DNA from: Xanthomonas hortorum
GTDB taxonomy: Bacteria > Pseudomonadota > Gammaproteobacteria > Xanthomonadales > Xanthomonadaceae
Length of the DNA: 64,000 nt
NCBI RefSeq assembly: GCF_024339125.1
Contig: NZ_CP101417.1
Coordinates: 558,001-622,000 of the forward strand
Direction: 5' to 3'
Below, piece by piece: positions 27,299 to 36,015 of the stretch. How positions within the stretch are numbered: the first letter of the stretch is position 1; every line of letters starts with the position of its first letter. The position numbers were made by a program, and so were the translations under genes. The notes under the pieces are model-generated. The model was not told the origin of the DNA. It made no database searches and saw nothing but the letters and a program-made list of their open reading frames with translations.

Positions 27299-28675
27299 AT
27301 GGCCCGCCAGCCTTCCACCGACCCAACCGCCTTGCTCGATGCCATCGCTGCCGAGTCCGGCGGCGTGGGCATCGAAGCGCTGCAGGCGGTGTTCCCACAA
27401 GTGGCGCGCCGCACTTTACAGCGCCAGATAGCCGACCTTGCGAACCAGGGCCGCCTGATAGTCGAAGGGAACGCGCGCGCGCGAAAGTACCGAACCATCG
27501 CCCAACGTGGGCTGGAGCAATTGCCAACAGCACAAGCCGATACCGAGATTGCAATTACCGCGGAGGCCGCGCAGGTTCGCAATCTCATCCGACGCGCTTT
27601 GCCCCGTCGAACACCGGTCGGCTACCAGCGACAATTTCTCGAAAATTATCAACCCAATCAAACTGCCTATCTCTCTTCCTCGCTGCGTGCGCACCTGCAC
27701 CAGCTCGGCCGCTCACCTGTGGAAGGCCGGCCTGCCGGCACATATGCGCGGCAAGTGCTAGACCGGCTGCTGATCGATCTCTCGTGGGCATCGAGCCGCT
27801 TGGAAGGCAATACCTATAGTCGCCTTGATACCCAGAATCTGATCCAGTTCGGATTGGCCGCGGCGGGCAAGGATCACCTGGAAGCGCAGATGATCCTCAA
27901 CCATAAGGCTGCCATCGAGATGCTGGTGGAGCAGGCGCAGGAGATCGGCTTCAACCGTTACACGCTACAGAACCTGCATGCACTTTTATCGGACAACCTG
28001 TTGCCGGATCCTGACGCCGGCGGACGCCTGCGGAAAAACGAAGTGGCCATTTCCGGATCGGTCTATCTTCCACTTGCAATTCCTCAGCTGATCTCCGAGC
28101 ACTTCGACACGTTACTCGCCAAAGCGACTGCAATCGTCGACCCTTTTGAGCAGGCGTTCTTTGCCATGGTGCAACTGCCTTATCTGCAGCCATTCGATGA
28201 CGTCAACAAGCGCACCTCACGTCTGGCTGCAAACATTCCACTCGTTCGACAGAATCTGGCACCACTGTCATTCGTCGATGTACCCGAGGAGCTTTATGTG
28301 GAAGGAACGCTTGGCATCTACGAGCTCAATCGCATCGACCTGTTGCGCGATGTCTTTGCATGGGCATACGAACGCTCGTGCCAGCGTTACACCATCGTGC
28401 GCGAGTCACTGCCCGCGCCGGAACCGCTACGGCTGAAGCATCGCGAGTTACTACGTGTACTCGTAGCAGAGATCATCCAGACCGGCATCCGGCGCAACGA
28501 CCTCGCCGGCATCCAACATCGGATTGCGGCTCTGACCGATCCGCAAGAGTTTGCAGACGTGTTAGCACTGACTGTAAACGAGTTGAACCAACTACACGAA
28601 GGCAACATCGCCCGCTATCGAATCAAGCCGTCACAGTTCCATGCCTGGCTGGCGTTGCAGCCGTTGGCGAAGTAG
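27299..28675 (+). CDS. Fic domain protein with N-terminal winged helix
   Basis: A 458-residue protein with GGAAG before the ATG. Residues 8-66 resemble a winged helix-turn-helix (GIEALQAVFPQVARRTLQRQIADLANQGRLI). The Fic domain follows, with a class II inhibitory motif SSRLEGN (165-171) and the active loop LQPFDDVNKRTSR (296-308). The usual catalytic His is Gln and the Gly of DGN is Val, so classical AMP transfer is doubtful. This QPFxDVNKR variant recurs in a Fic subfamily, as far as I recall. The array just upstream suggests self-regulation through the winged helix. Confidence 0.87.
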   Translation: MARQPSTDPTALLDAIAAESGGVGIEALQAVFPQVARRTLQRQIADLANQGRLIVEGNARARKYRTIAQRGLEQLPTAQADTEIAITAEAAQVRNLIRRALPRRTPVGYQRQFLENYQPNQTAYLSSSLRAHLHQLGRSPVEGRPAGTYARQVLDRLLIDLSWASSRLEGNTYSRLDTQNLIQFGLAAAGKDHLEAQMILNHKAAIEMLVEQAQEIGFNRYTLQNLHALLSDNLLPDPDAGGRLRKNEVAISGSVYLPLAIPQLISEHFDTLLAKATAIVDPFEQAFFAMVQLPYLQPFDDVNKRTSRLAANIPLVRQNLAPLSFVDVPEELYVEGTLGIYELNRIDLLRDVFAWAYERSCQRYTIVRESLPAPEPLRLKHRELLRVLVAEIIQTGIRRNDLAGIQHRIAALTDPQEFADVLALTVNELNQLHEGNIARYRIKPSQFHAWLALQPLAK

Positions 28676-28689
28676 AAGCCCTCGCCTGC

Positions 28690-28795
28690 CGTGATGCATC
28701 GCTTGGCGAGCCCATCGCCACAGCCAATGGCGATGGGGTGTCAGCAGGCTCTAAACCTTTCCGGTCTCCAGACGTTCCAGTGACGTAGAAAGAAT
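28690..28795 (-). repeat. degenerate copy of the 36.07-kb leader element
   Basis: CCAATGGCGATGGGGTGTC followed by AGCAGGCTCTAAACC closely resembles CCAATGGCGACGGGATGTC and GGGAGGTTCGAAACC at 36050-36084. On the minus strand both read LEPxDxPSPLA-like codons. The remainder of the element and its small gene are missing here. Confidence 0.5.
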
Positions 28796-28804
28796 GCAGC
28801 GCTC

Positions 28805-29749
28805 TCACACCATCCGAGGCGGTGGAGTGATCGACTGGTCGCGTTGCTGCTCTTGTTGCTGGGATTGTTGCTGCCGCTGCGTCTCACCTAAAGACTGCAA
28901 CTGCGCCAGAGACTGTTCAACCGGCTGTGCGATAGCGTCATTCGTCTTCATGTACGCCATCTTGTGTGCGGGATCGTTCAACGCCCCTTCGACTACAAAG
29001 ACTTTCTCGCCTTGCCGGATAGATTTTGTTTCCTCACTCAACATAATGTGATCGATCCGCGACAATCCGTTCTCTTTTGCAAGATAGGCAGAACTGGCAG
29101 CCAGTCGGGCGCTATTGTCGTCATAGCCTCGACCCAAATCTTGTTCCAAACGGCGCACTGCGTCCTCCGCCTGGCGGTGAAGGGGGTCTTGTGATGGACC
29201 AAGTGAGCCATGGGTCGGCACTGCAGGCTGCGCCTCATGCCGCTCAGGTTGGACCGCCTCGCCTCGTACACGCAACGGGACTGCGCGCGGATCAACATGG
29301 AGAAGGCGTTCATGTGAGCCATCCGAGTTTGTACGATTGATATCGGTCGTTCCGTCCTGGTGCCGCTCACGGCTCAGACTTGCCCGCGATGCGTCAGACC
29401 ACACACCACCAACAACCGCGTGGCCCTGACCATCACGATTCCACACGACAACATCTTTGCCGGAAGCGTAAAGACCTGCGGTAGGTCCACTCTTTCCCTC
29501 GGCTTGCGGGCGTCCCCAGGCATGATTTGCTCCTTGATCCACTGATTGAATAAAGGCTGGGGCTTCGGCGTTCTGGAGGAACAACGTTTTAACCACACCG
29601 TAGTGATGAGATACATCAGCAGCACCGCGGCCGTTGTGTGCATCAGTTGGATTGATGAGCGGATCGGCCACCACGCTTCCGTACGCGTTAGAGAGTGGGC
29701 TTGCCTGGTTTGCCCCACGCAATGCATTGAAGACTGCGGTGCCTTTAAG
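28805..29749 (-). pseudogene. X-T4SS effector, C-terminal fragment with XVIPCD (split by IS copy 2)
   Basis: This is the downstream half of an antibacterial effector gene. Reading on from the IS edge it gives KGTAVFNALRGANQ, a loop-rich linker, then an XVIPCD: GLSRIDHIMLSEETKS, GEKVFVVEGALNDPAHKMAYMKT and a Gln-rich tail ending PPPRMV. XVIPCD is the signal read by VirD4 for export through the Xanthomonas T4SS. Cut off from its start codon, the fragment should not be made normally. Its frame joins exactly to the fragment at 30909-31674. Confidence 0.88.
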
Positions 29750-30908
29750 GGAACCTCTGAACAACGCACCACAGATACGCGACACTACCCGCCTCATGTT
29801 GAGGAGTGATCCATGCAACTGACGTTCGGTGACGCTGAGGGCCTGGGCAAGCGCAAGCAGACCCGGCGCGAGATCTTTCTGGCCGAGATGGAGCAGGTGG
29901 TTCCGTGGCAGCAACTGCTCGGTCTGATCGCGCCGCACTATCCGGTATCGGGCCGGCCAGGTCGGCAGCCGTACGCACTGGCGACGATGTTGCGGATTCA
30001 TCTGCTGCAGCAGTGGTATGCGCTGAGCGATCCGGCGATGGAAGAAGCACTGCACGAGATCCCGACCTTGCGGCGGTTTGCCCAGCTCGGTGGCTTGGAC
30101 AACGTTCCGGACGAGACCACGATTCTCAACTTTCGGCGCCTGCTGGAGACCCATGGCCTTGCCGCGCGGATGCTGGAAGCGGTCAACGCGCATCTGGCGC
30201 GCAAGGGCCAGAGCCTGCGGTCGGGCACGATCGTCGATGCGACGCTGATCGCGGCGCCCAGTTCGACCAAGAATGCCGACAACGCGCGCGACCCTGAGAT
30301 GCATCAGACCAAGAAGGGCAATCAGTGGTATTTCGGGATGAAGGCGCACATCGGCGTGGATGAATTTTCCGGGTTGGTGCACCACGTCCATTGCACAGCC
30401 GCCAACGTCGCCGATGTCACGGTGATGCACACGTTGCTGCATGGCAAAGAAGACAGCGTGTTCGGCGATAGCGGCTACACCGGTGCGGACAAACGCGAAG
30501 AACTGCAGGCCTGCAAGGCTGCATTCTTCATCGCCGCCAGGCCCTCGACGATGCAAGCCCTCGGCAACAAACGCGAGCGTGCTCGGGAAAGACGTTGGGA
30601 ACACTTCAAGGCCAGCGTGCGCGCGAAGGTGGAGCATCCATTCCGGGTGATCAAGCGCCAGTTCGGCTACACCAAGGTCCGCTATCGCGGCCTGGCCAAG
30701 AACACCGCGCAGGTGCTGACCTTGTTTGCGCTATCGAACCTGTGGATGAAGCGAAAGCAGTTACTGCCGACGATGGGGAACGTGCGCCTGTAACCCGGGC
30801 AACACCCTGCAAACGCGCCGGAAACGGCAAAAAAATCGAGGATCTGAGCGCCGTCAGCCTGGTCGATGTGGTTAGGCTCATCCTCCGATGCCGTTGATCA
30901 GACCATCC
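29750..30908 (+). mobile_element. IS5-family insertion sequence, copy 2 (1159 bp)
   Basis: Same terminal repeats and length as copy 1, in the opposite orientation. The duplicated target is TAAG (29746-29749 and 30909-30912). It interrupts an effector gene read on the minus strand. Confidence 0.95.
29813..30793 (+). CDS. IS5-family transposase, copy 2
   Basis: A 326-residue intact DDE transposase with the same catalytic residues as copy 1 (VDATLI, GDSGY, VEHPFRVIK). It has Glu at TGADKREE like copy 3, and ends GNVRL like copy 1. Confidence 0.95.
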   Translation: MQLTFGDAEGLGKRKQTRREIFLAEMEQVVPWQQLLGLIAPHYPVSGRPGRQPYALATMLRIHLLQQWYALSDPAMEEALHEIPTLRRFAQLGGLDNVPDETTILNFRRLLETHGLAARMLEAVNAHLARKGQSLRSGTIVDATLIAAPSSTKNADNARDPEMHQTKKGNQWYFGMKAHIGVDEFSGLVHHVHCTAANVADVTVMHTLLHGKEDSVFGDSGYTGADKREELQACKAAFFIAARPSTMQALGNKRERARERRWEHFKASVRAKVEHPFRVIKRQFGYTKVRYRGLAKNTAQVLTLFALSNLWMKRKQLLPTMGNVRL

Positions 30909-31674
30909 TAAGCGCATGCTCTACACCACTTTCGATGTAGTCTGCTTGCTCGTGACCCTTGACTATCTTGTTGGGAAGCATGCCATCGATTCGCGTCTTT
31001 ACATCGTCGACACTCTGCAACGTTCCGTCATTGATACTCTGCAGTACGCCAGGATAGCGGCCGCGCCCAGCCTGATTTTCAAGCTTCATGATCATCGTTG
31101 CCAATTTTGCTTGATCATTCAAACTTGACTCTGCATACAGATCGGTCTGACGTAACTGCTGTACTGCGCTGCCCAGATCTTTTGCTCCATCGCCCGGTCG
31201 CATCAATCGCTCGACCTGTGTGCGGTCATGCTCATGTACAAATGCGACTCCCTCGTCAGAGGCGAGGAAGCGATCAATGTTTGATTTAACCGTTCCATCA
31301 AGAGCCCTTCCATTCTCCGCCTTGATGGCATGGCCATCCCGCTGCAGGTCATGGATGGTTTGCGTGCGCTGCTGCTCCGAAAGAGCAACAGCCGGTGTCT
31401 GCTGCCTGGCCCACCCTTGATAGGCATCAACCAGACCAGTGGCGACATCTGGATGTTGCCCGAGATCGGTTTGCAGCGTCCCGATTGAAAACCCGCTATT
31501 TCCGATGGGTTTCATCACGCCGTCATTGATGGAGCCCGCAAATGAAAGCCTGTAGGCAACGTTCTTGCCTGCCATGCTTCCCTCAGAAGCAACGCCGATC
31601 GCAAAATAAGCAAGCGTTTTGAGTTCGTTGTCACTCAGCTGCGGTGGCGCTGGTTGTCCTGTTTCGTGTGGCAT
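30898..31674 (-). pseudogene. X-T4SS effector, N-terminal lysozyme-like fragment (split by IS copy 2)
   Basis: The upstream half of the split effector starts at ATG 31674 with AAGGAG. It keeps about 254 native codons, then runs into the IS and stops at 30898-30900 after RMV. The N-terminus (FAIGVASEGS, GNSGFSIGTLQTDLGQHP) looks like a lysozyme/transglycosylase-type fold with a candidate Glu, followed by helical repeats. The identity of the hydrolase is inferred, not proven. The lipoprotein gene immediately upstream is the likely cognate immunity protein. The toxin half could still be translated but could not be exported. Confidence 0.82.
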
Positions 31675-31704
31675 GTCCTTCTCCTTGGCTAACGAATCAA
31701 TCAA

Positions 31705-32523
31705 TTAACGGCTGCAAAGCGCTATGTTCGTGCGTGCAGCGTGGATGACGGCCAAGTAGTCGTCAACGACCGCTGGCGCCATCCCATCGGAAATCTGGTC
31801 ATCCGTGCGGGCAGTATCTTGCTTATATTTGGATAGAACCGACAGGCACTCCGACTTATCTTTCAACTTGTAGAGCGTTAGCGCGTAATCGTTTCGTAGT
31901 GCGCCCTCTTCGGCCAGGCCCATCGTCGTCACACAATTTTGGTAAATAGGCGCAAGCGCAGCCTTGGCCTCAGCGTATTTCTTCTGATCATAGAGAGGCT
32001 TGAAGTCATGACGCGCCTTCTCGATTGCATCCGCGGCACAGCTTGAAGACACGCGCTTGTAGCTTCCCTCGAAGCTGCCATTACTTCCGCAATAGACCTG
32101 ACACTGTGCTTTGGTCGAGGTATTGACGGCCACGCCACCCGGCTCCGCCTTCAGCACAAGTGAGCATTGGCTTGGCGTCGCACCTTCGTAAACGACTCCA
32201 CTGCCACTTTCATCCAACTGGCCAGAAAGCGTACACCCGCTATCGACATTCTCTGTGTCCAATGAAAACGTCGGAAATCCTTGGGATTTTGGTGCCTCAA
32301 TGACCAGACGTCCCCAACCACCCTCGGTGACATAGGTTCCGATCCCAACCTGGGACGATTGCGGCGCGGCGACATCAGAACTTGGCGTTGGAGTAGGGGC
32401 TGCAGCAGTGGCCTCCGCTTGTTGGCTATCAGCTTCCGGCTGTGTTCTACCGCACCCAGGCAACAGAAGAACTCCTGCAAAAATTAGTGCCCAACACCTA
32501 TTTCCAATACGCTTCATCGCCAT
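31705..32523 (-). CDS. putative X-T4SS immunity lipoprotein
   Basis: A 272-residue lipoprotein with lipobox LLPGC (Cys near 24) followed by a low-complexity Ala/Thr/Pro linker, a Cys-containing beta-rich domain (YVTEGGWGRLVIEAP, CQVYCGSNGSFEGSYKRV) and a helical C-terminal domain (YDQKKYAEAKAALAPIYQNC). It precedes the split effector by 30 bp on the same strand. Lipoproteins in this position guard the periplasm against cell-wall-cleaving effectors of the same system. An ATG at 32517 is an equally possible start. Confidence 0.78.
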   Translation of the reverse strand: MAMKRIGNRCWALIFAGVLLLPGCGRTQPEADSQQAEATAAAPTPTPSSDVAAPQSSQVGIGTYVTEGGWGRLVIEAPKSQGFPTFSLDTENVDSGCTLSGQLDESGSGVVYEGATPSQCSLVLKAEPGGVAVNTSTKAQCQVYCGSNGSFEGSYKRVSSSCAADAIEKARHDFKPLYDQKKYAEAKAALAPIYQNCVTTMGLAEEGALRNDYALTLYKLKDKSECLSVLSKYKQDTARTDDQISDGMAPAVVDDYLAVIHAARTNIALCSR

Positions 32524-32715
32524 GCACCCTCAACGTGTCCAGGCTGGACAAGTTACACCACCCGGCTGATCCGGTCCTGTTCCGGCCAGCACAGCGACCT
32601 CGGATTGCTGCGCTTTCCAGACCGATCTACGAAGACGATGGGGGTGACAAGCTCGCTTGGGCGGAGGTGCCCTCGCGCCCTCTGGCTGGACCAGCCCAAG
32701 CCGTTTCTGCCAGGC

Positions 32716-33006
32716 CTACCTTCGCGCCCTGCGCGGCTGCAGCGGCACCTCCACCGGCGCCAACACCTCTATCAACACCTGCCCCTCGCTGGCAGTAATC
32801 CGCAGCTTGGTGCCGATGGCAAAGCCCAACTGCTCTAGCCACAGGCCACTGAGGCGGACGTGGGGCACCTGTTGGTCGCCGGCGTGGTCGTGGGCGCCGG
32901 GGTAGAGGGTGTAGCTGACGGTGCATTGGCGCGGGCGGCGGGCGCGACGGGGTGCATGCAAACGGCCGGGGCCTTGCGGCGTTGTGTCCGGCTCGGGCGC
33001 GAGCAT
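32716..33006 (-). CDS. SymE-like protein, N-terminally shortened copy
   Basis: Ninety-six codons align nearly residue for residue with the C-terminal part of the 138-residue SymE-like protein at 35330 (HVRLSGLWLEQLGFAIGTKL, RITASEGQ). The first 40 or so residues of that protein are missing, and no ribosome site precedes the ATG at 33006. SymE proteins have an AbrB-like fold and are linked to SOS-induced toxin or nucleoid-binding activity. This copy may be a truncated duplicate. Confidence 0.65.
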   Translation of the reverse strand: MLAPEPDTTPQGPGRLHAPRRARRPRQCTVSYTLYPGAHDHAGDQQVPHVRLSGLWLEQLGFAIGTKLRITASEGQVLIEVLAPVEVPLQPRRARR

Positions 33007-33114
33007 CGGTGGCGGTTTGGGTGCTGTGGGGAGCGGACTTGCGCAAAGGAAATTGAGAAAAACCTTCTATCTCGCGAATTGATCAATCCTTTGCAAGCAT
33101 GTCCGCAAACGATC

Positions 33115-34590
33115 TCAACGCGTCATCGTTGGTCCAGGCGGAGGGACTTCCTGTTGCGATTGCTCAAGCGCTTGCTGCTGCTCCCGTGCCTGCGATTGGG
33201 CTTGATTAATCGATTGCACGCGCTCGAACGACTGGTTTTCAGGCGTTTGCACTGCCTGCACAGTGGCCATGTCGGCACGGTGGTGCGCTGGATCGCTCTG
33301 GGTGCCCTGCACCAGAAACACCTTTTCTCCGGCCGCGAGCTTGTCTGTCGGGTTGTTGAGCAGCACATGGTCTACCCGCGATAAGCCTTCTTCCTTTGCG
33401 AGCACAAGCAGGCTTGCCGTCATGCGCTCACTCGATGCATCCCACTCCCGGCCATGTTGCGCATCGAGCTTTTCTACGCCACCTTTGATCTGTTGGTACA
33501 GCGCATGATCCGCGTGGCCAGGCTGCGAGGGCGACAGCGCCGGTGATGATTGTGATTGCGGGTCGCGCTCACGCAACTCGTGCTCCAACTCCTGCACGGA
33601 GATTGGCGACACGTGCAAGTGGGTATTCTTGCTGTGCTGGAACAGGCCGGGCGTCGGTGGCTGCGTGCTGCTGTCGAGGTAAGGCATGGGGCGCGTATCG
33701 CTGCCCAGGTCGATGCCGTTGCGTTCCAGTACTTCTTCTTTTAATCCCAGACGCTGCATGTCCAGGATCATTGGCTGTTCTGGATCGCCGGGCCTGGGCT
33801 TGTTGTAGTGACGCTCGTAGATGGCAGCTGTTCCAACCACCCACGGGCCGTAGTGGTTGGCGTAGTCAGACTGCCCCGCGTGACCAATGCGAGTGCTCTT
33901 GGCAGCCTTGTCGAAGAAGTTGACGCCCATTGCCTCGACGTTGGCAGCGTTGGCGGGCATCGTCATATCTGCGTTCAAGGTGAGGTTGGGCTTGAGCGCG
34001 TAATTAAATTGCGGCATTCCGCCAGTCCGATCAATGAAGTCATGCATACGGCCTGGCGCTTCCCGATAAATATCTTCCAAGGAAGCATGCGGATTTGATT
34101 GCCTTACCCTGCTAACGGTTGCATTCCAGCCTGCGATTTCTGCACTCGCTTCATCCATACGGTTGCTTGAGAGCACTTTCTCGGCTGCGTCAGAATAGTC
34201 GTGCGTGGTCTTGGCTATCTGCACCGCAGCGGTTTCGAAATCTTTACGAGAGGCGGCTGCCGCTGGGCTGTATAGGCCATGTTGCAATTCATGGCCTAGT
34301 ACAAACGTCATCTCACCGGAGTCGAGCGACTTCCCACCAGGTCCATTCGACAACCTGGCCAGAGGTAGCCGGATGGAATGATCATCCGGCGTGAACGTTC
34401 CGCCTGCATTCGGGTCGGTTAGGGGTTTTAGGCCGAGCACGCGCTGCTTGGCAACCGCCTCATTGAATTGGTCAAGCAAAACGGGCGATGCGGCGAGTAC
34501 GCCCTGCAAATTGATGACATGTTCGGGGCTGACGCCTGGCTGGCGGCCGAAGTCATCAACAATCGCTTGCGCCTGTGGACTCAATGGCAT
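33115..34590 (-). CDS. X-T4SS effector: zinc metallopeptidase with XVIPCD
   Basis: A 491-residue protein starting at ATG 34590 with AAGGA (the upstream ATG at 34623 lacks one and would overlap the immunity gene). HELQH at about 100-104 is a zincin motif, with an acidic MDEASAEIAGWN helix downstream as a possible third ligand. The C-terminal 130 residues are an XVIPCD: GLSRVDHVLLNNPTDKL, GEKVFLVQGTQSDPAHHRADM, then a Gln-rich tail. It should be exported by contact into rival cells and cut a wall or protein substrate. Unlike its two neighbours it is intact. Confidence 0.88.
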   Translation of the reverse strand: MPLSPQAQAIVDDFGRQPGVSPEHVINLQGVLAASPVLLDQFNEAVAKQRVLGLKPLTDPNAGGTFTPDDHSIRLPLARLSNGPGGKSLDSGEMTFVLGHELQHGLYSPAAAASRKDFETAAVQIAKTTHDYSDAAEKVLSSNRMDEASAEIAGWNATVSRVRQSNPHASLEDIYREAPGRMHDFIDRTGGMPQFNYALKPNLTLNADMTMPANAANVEAMGVNFFDKAAKSTRIGHAGQSDYANHYGPWVVGTAAIYERHYNKPRPGDPEQPMILDMQRLGLKEEVLERNGIDLGSDTRPMPYLDSSTQPPTPGLFQHSKNTHLHVSPISVQELEHELRERDPQSQSSPALSPSQPGHADHALYQQIKGGVEKLDAQHGREWDASSERMTASLLVLAKEEGLSRVDHVLLNNPTDKLAAGEKVFLVQGTQSDPAHHRADMATVQAVQTPENQSFERVQSINQAQSQAREQQQALEQSQQEVPPPGPTMTR

Positions 34591-34604
34591 GACCGTTCCT
34601 TGGA

Positions 34605-35243
34605 TTAACGAATGTAGATCCATTCAACGCAGTGGTGCTCCACCCGCTCCTGCGGCGCATCGGCCTCACCTCGTGGAAACACCTCAACGCGCATGCCTGG
34701 GCGACTGAAGAAGTCACTCATCCATCGCCCGTCTTCCACCATGTTGCGTTGACGCACAAACCCGATGTTTTCCAGTTTCTTGGTAAACGTATCGAAATCG
34801 ATCCTGCAGATCTCCGTCATGGGGGGGGAAGCACCCGCTTGCGCTGGAATAAAGGTGAACTCGAACCAACGCCCCGCAGTAGGCGTCTGGTCCATGCCAA
34901 AGCTGTAACCCCATTCACTGGTAAGCGGAGCACTGGCGCCGTAACGCTTGGGATCTGTTGCCGCATGCGTTACCGGAACCCCCATTTTGGACTGCAGGTA
35001 GTCAGGTGTCAGATCGTCAAGTCCGTGAATCGCTTGAATCAATGCAAGCATGCGGGTAAGCGCATCCTCTGCCGTTCGTATCGGCCCGCTAGATTCACTG
35101 CCAGCGGGAATGACTGCGGAATCGGGGGAGGAACGCATGGCAGGTGTCTCCGTGACGGTTGCCGGGGCTGGGGTGGCCGCCGTGTGGGCGCATGCGCCCA
35201 GAGCGAGGGTGGCGAGCAAGGTGTAGAGGGGCCGCGCGATCAT
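34605..35243 (-). CDS. putative immunity lipoprotein for the metallopeptidase effector
   Basis: A 212-residue lipoprotein. The start at ATG 35243 gives a signal peptide with lipobox LALGAC (Cys18). A Thr/Pro-rich linker precedes a globular domain with WGYSFGMDQTPTAGRWFEFTF and a late RPGMRVEVFPRG segment. It ends 14 bp before the effector start on the same strand, the standard order of immunity then effector. Binding to the effector is inferred from position and localisation. Confidence 0.78.
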   Translation of the reverse strand: MIARPLYTLLATLALGACAHTAATPAPATVTETPAMRSSPDSAVIPAGSESSGPIRTAEDALTRMLALIQAIHGLDDLTPDYLQSKMGVPVTHAATDPKRYGASAPLTSEWGYSFGMDQTPTAGRWFEFTFIPAQAGASPPMTEICRIDFDTFTKKLENIGFVRQRNMVEDGRWMSDFFSRPGMRVEVFPRGEADAPQERVEHHCVEWIYIR

Positions 35244-35329
35244 GAAGCGTCCGTTGTGCGCTGGTGTGGCTGCGACGCTAGTGGCATCCGGCATCGAGGT
35301 CAATCGCAAGGCTTCTGGCGGCCGTAGCG

Positions 35330-35746
35330 TCACCGCCGCACACTGCGCGCCTTGGCCGGCACCTCCACCGGCGCCAACACCTCCATCACCAACTGCCCCT
35401 CGCTGGCGGTGATCCGCAGCTTGGTACCGATAGCGAAGCCCAACTGTTCCAGCCATAGACCGCTGAGGCGGACGTGGGGCACGTGCTGGTCGCCGGCGTG
35501 GTCGTGGGCTCCGGGGTAGAGGGTGTAGCTGACGGTGCATTGGCGCGGGCGGCGGGCGCGGCGGGGTGCATGCAAACGGCCGGGGCCTTGCGGCGTGGTG
35601 TCCGGCTCGGGCGGCAGCATCGGTGGCAGCTGGGTGCGATCGGGTTCGAAGATGACCCATTGCACCCGCTTGGGTGGCGCGGGGCGCGCACGTTGACGGG
35701 TGGGCCGTGCGGTGGCGGACGCGTTGGGTGGGCGGCGGCGTGTCAT
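35330..35746 (-). CDS. SymE family protein
   Basis: A 138-residue protein. The first 45 residues are basic and Pro/Arg-rich (TRRRPPNASATARPTRQRAR). The C-terminal half is the SymE domain: HVRLSGLWLEQLGFAIGTKL and RITASEGQLVMEVLAPVEV. In E. coli, SymE is an SOS-induced toxin-like protein controlled by an antisense RNA. Here the start overlaps the stop of a 90-residue gene (ATGA), so translation is coupled and that gene may act with it. Confidence 0.8.
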   Translation of the reverse strand: MTRRRPPNASATARPTRQRARPAPPKRVQWVIFEPDRTQLPPMLPPEPDTTPQGPGRLHAPRRARRPRQCTVSYTLYPGAHDHAGDQHVPHVRLSGLWLEQLGFAIGTKLRITASEGQLVMEVLAPVEVPAKARSVRR

Positions 35747-36015
35747 GGCGCCTCCGGGTGGCGGCTGGTGGTGATGGGTGCAGCAACGCACTGCTGCAAC
35801 GCCACGTCGATGCGTGCGGACAGGCTGCGCAAGGCCTGCGACAACACACCGGGCTGGTTGAGCAATTGCTGCGCGGGATCGTCGCTGGCCTGCTCGAGGG
35901 CCGCGCGTGCGGCCAGCCGGCGCAGCACCTCGCCCACGTCCCACAGCAGGCCGTGAGCGAAGGCTGGCAACAGATAACCCGGCACCGATGCCGGCGTGGA
36001 TGATGCGGTAGACAT
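35743..36015 (-). CDS. small protein coupled to SymE
   Basis: A 90-residue protein starting at ATG 36015, with a strong AGGAGGG site 7 bp before it. It is helical and Ala/Leu-rich (YLLPAFAHGLLWDVGEVLRRLAARAALEQAS, ALRSLSARIDVALQQCVAA), resembling short DUF3077/DUF6124-type proteins, though I am unsure. Its stop overlaps the SymE start by 4 bp. A structured leader lies upstream. Confidence 0.72.
   Translation of the reverse strand: MSTASSTPASVPGYLLPAFAHGLLWDVGEVLRRLAARAALEQASDDPAQQLLNQPGVLSQALRSLSARIDVALQQCVAAPITTSRHPEAP

Noticed and set aside
28805-30637. A 610-codon minus-strand frame joining transposase-antisense sequence to the XVIPCD fragment
   Set aside because: Its first 290 codons are the antisense of the IS transposase; the continuity is accidental. 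The same effect occurs at 39896-41359.
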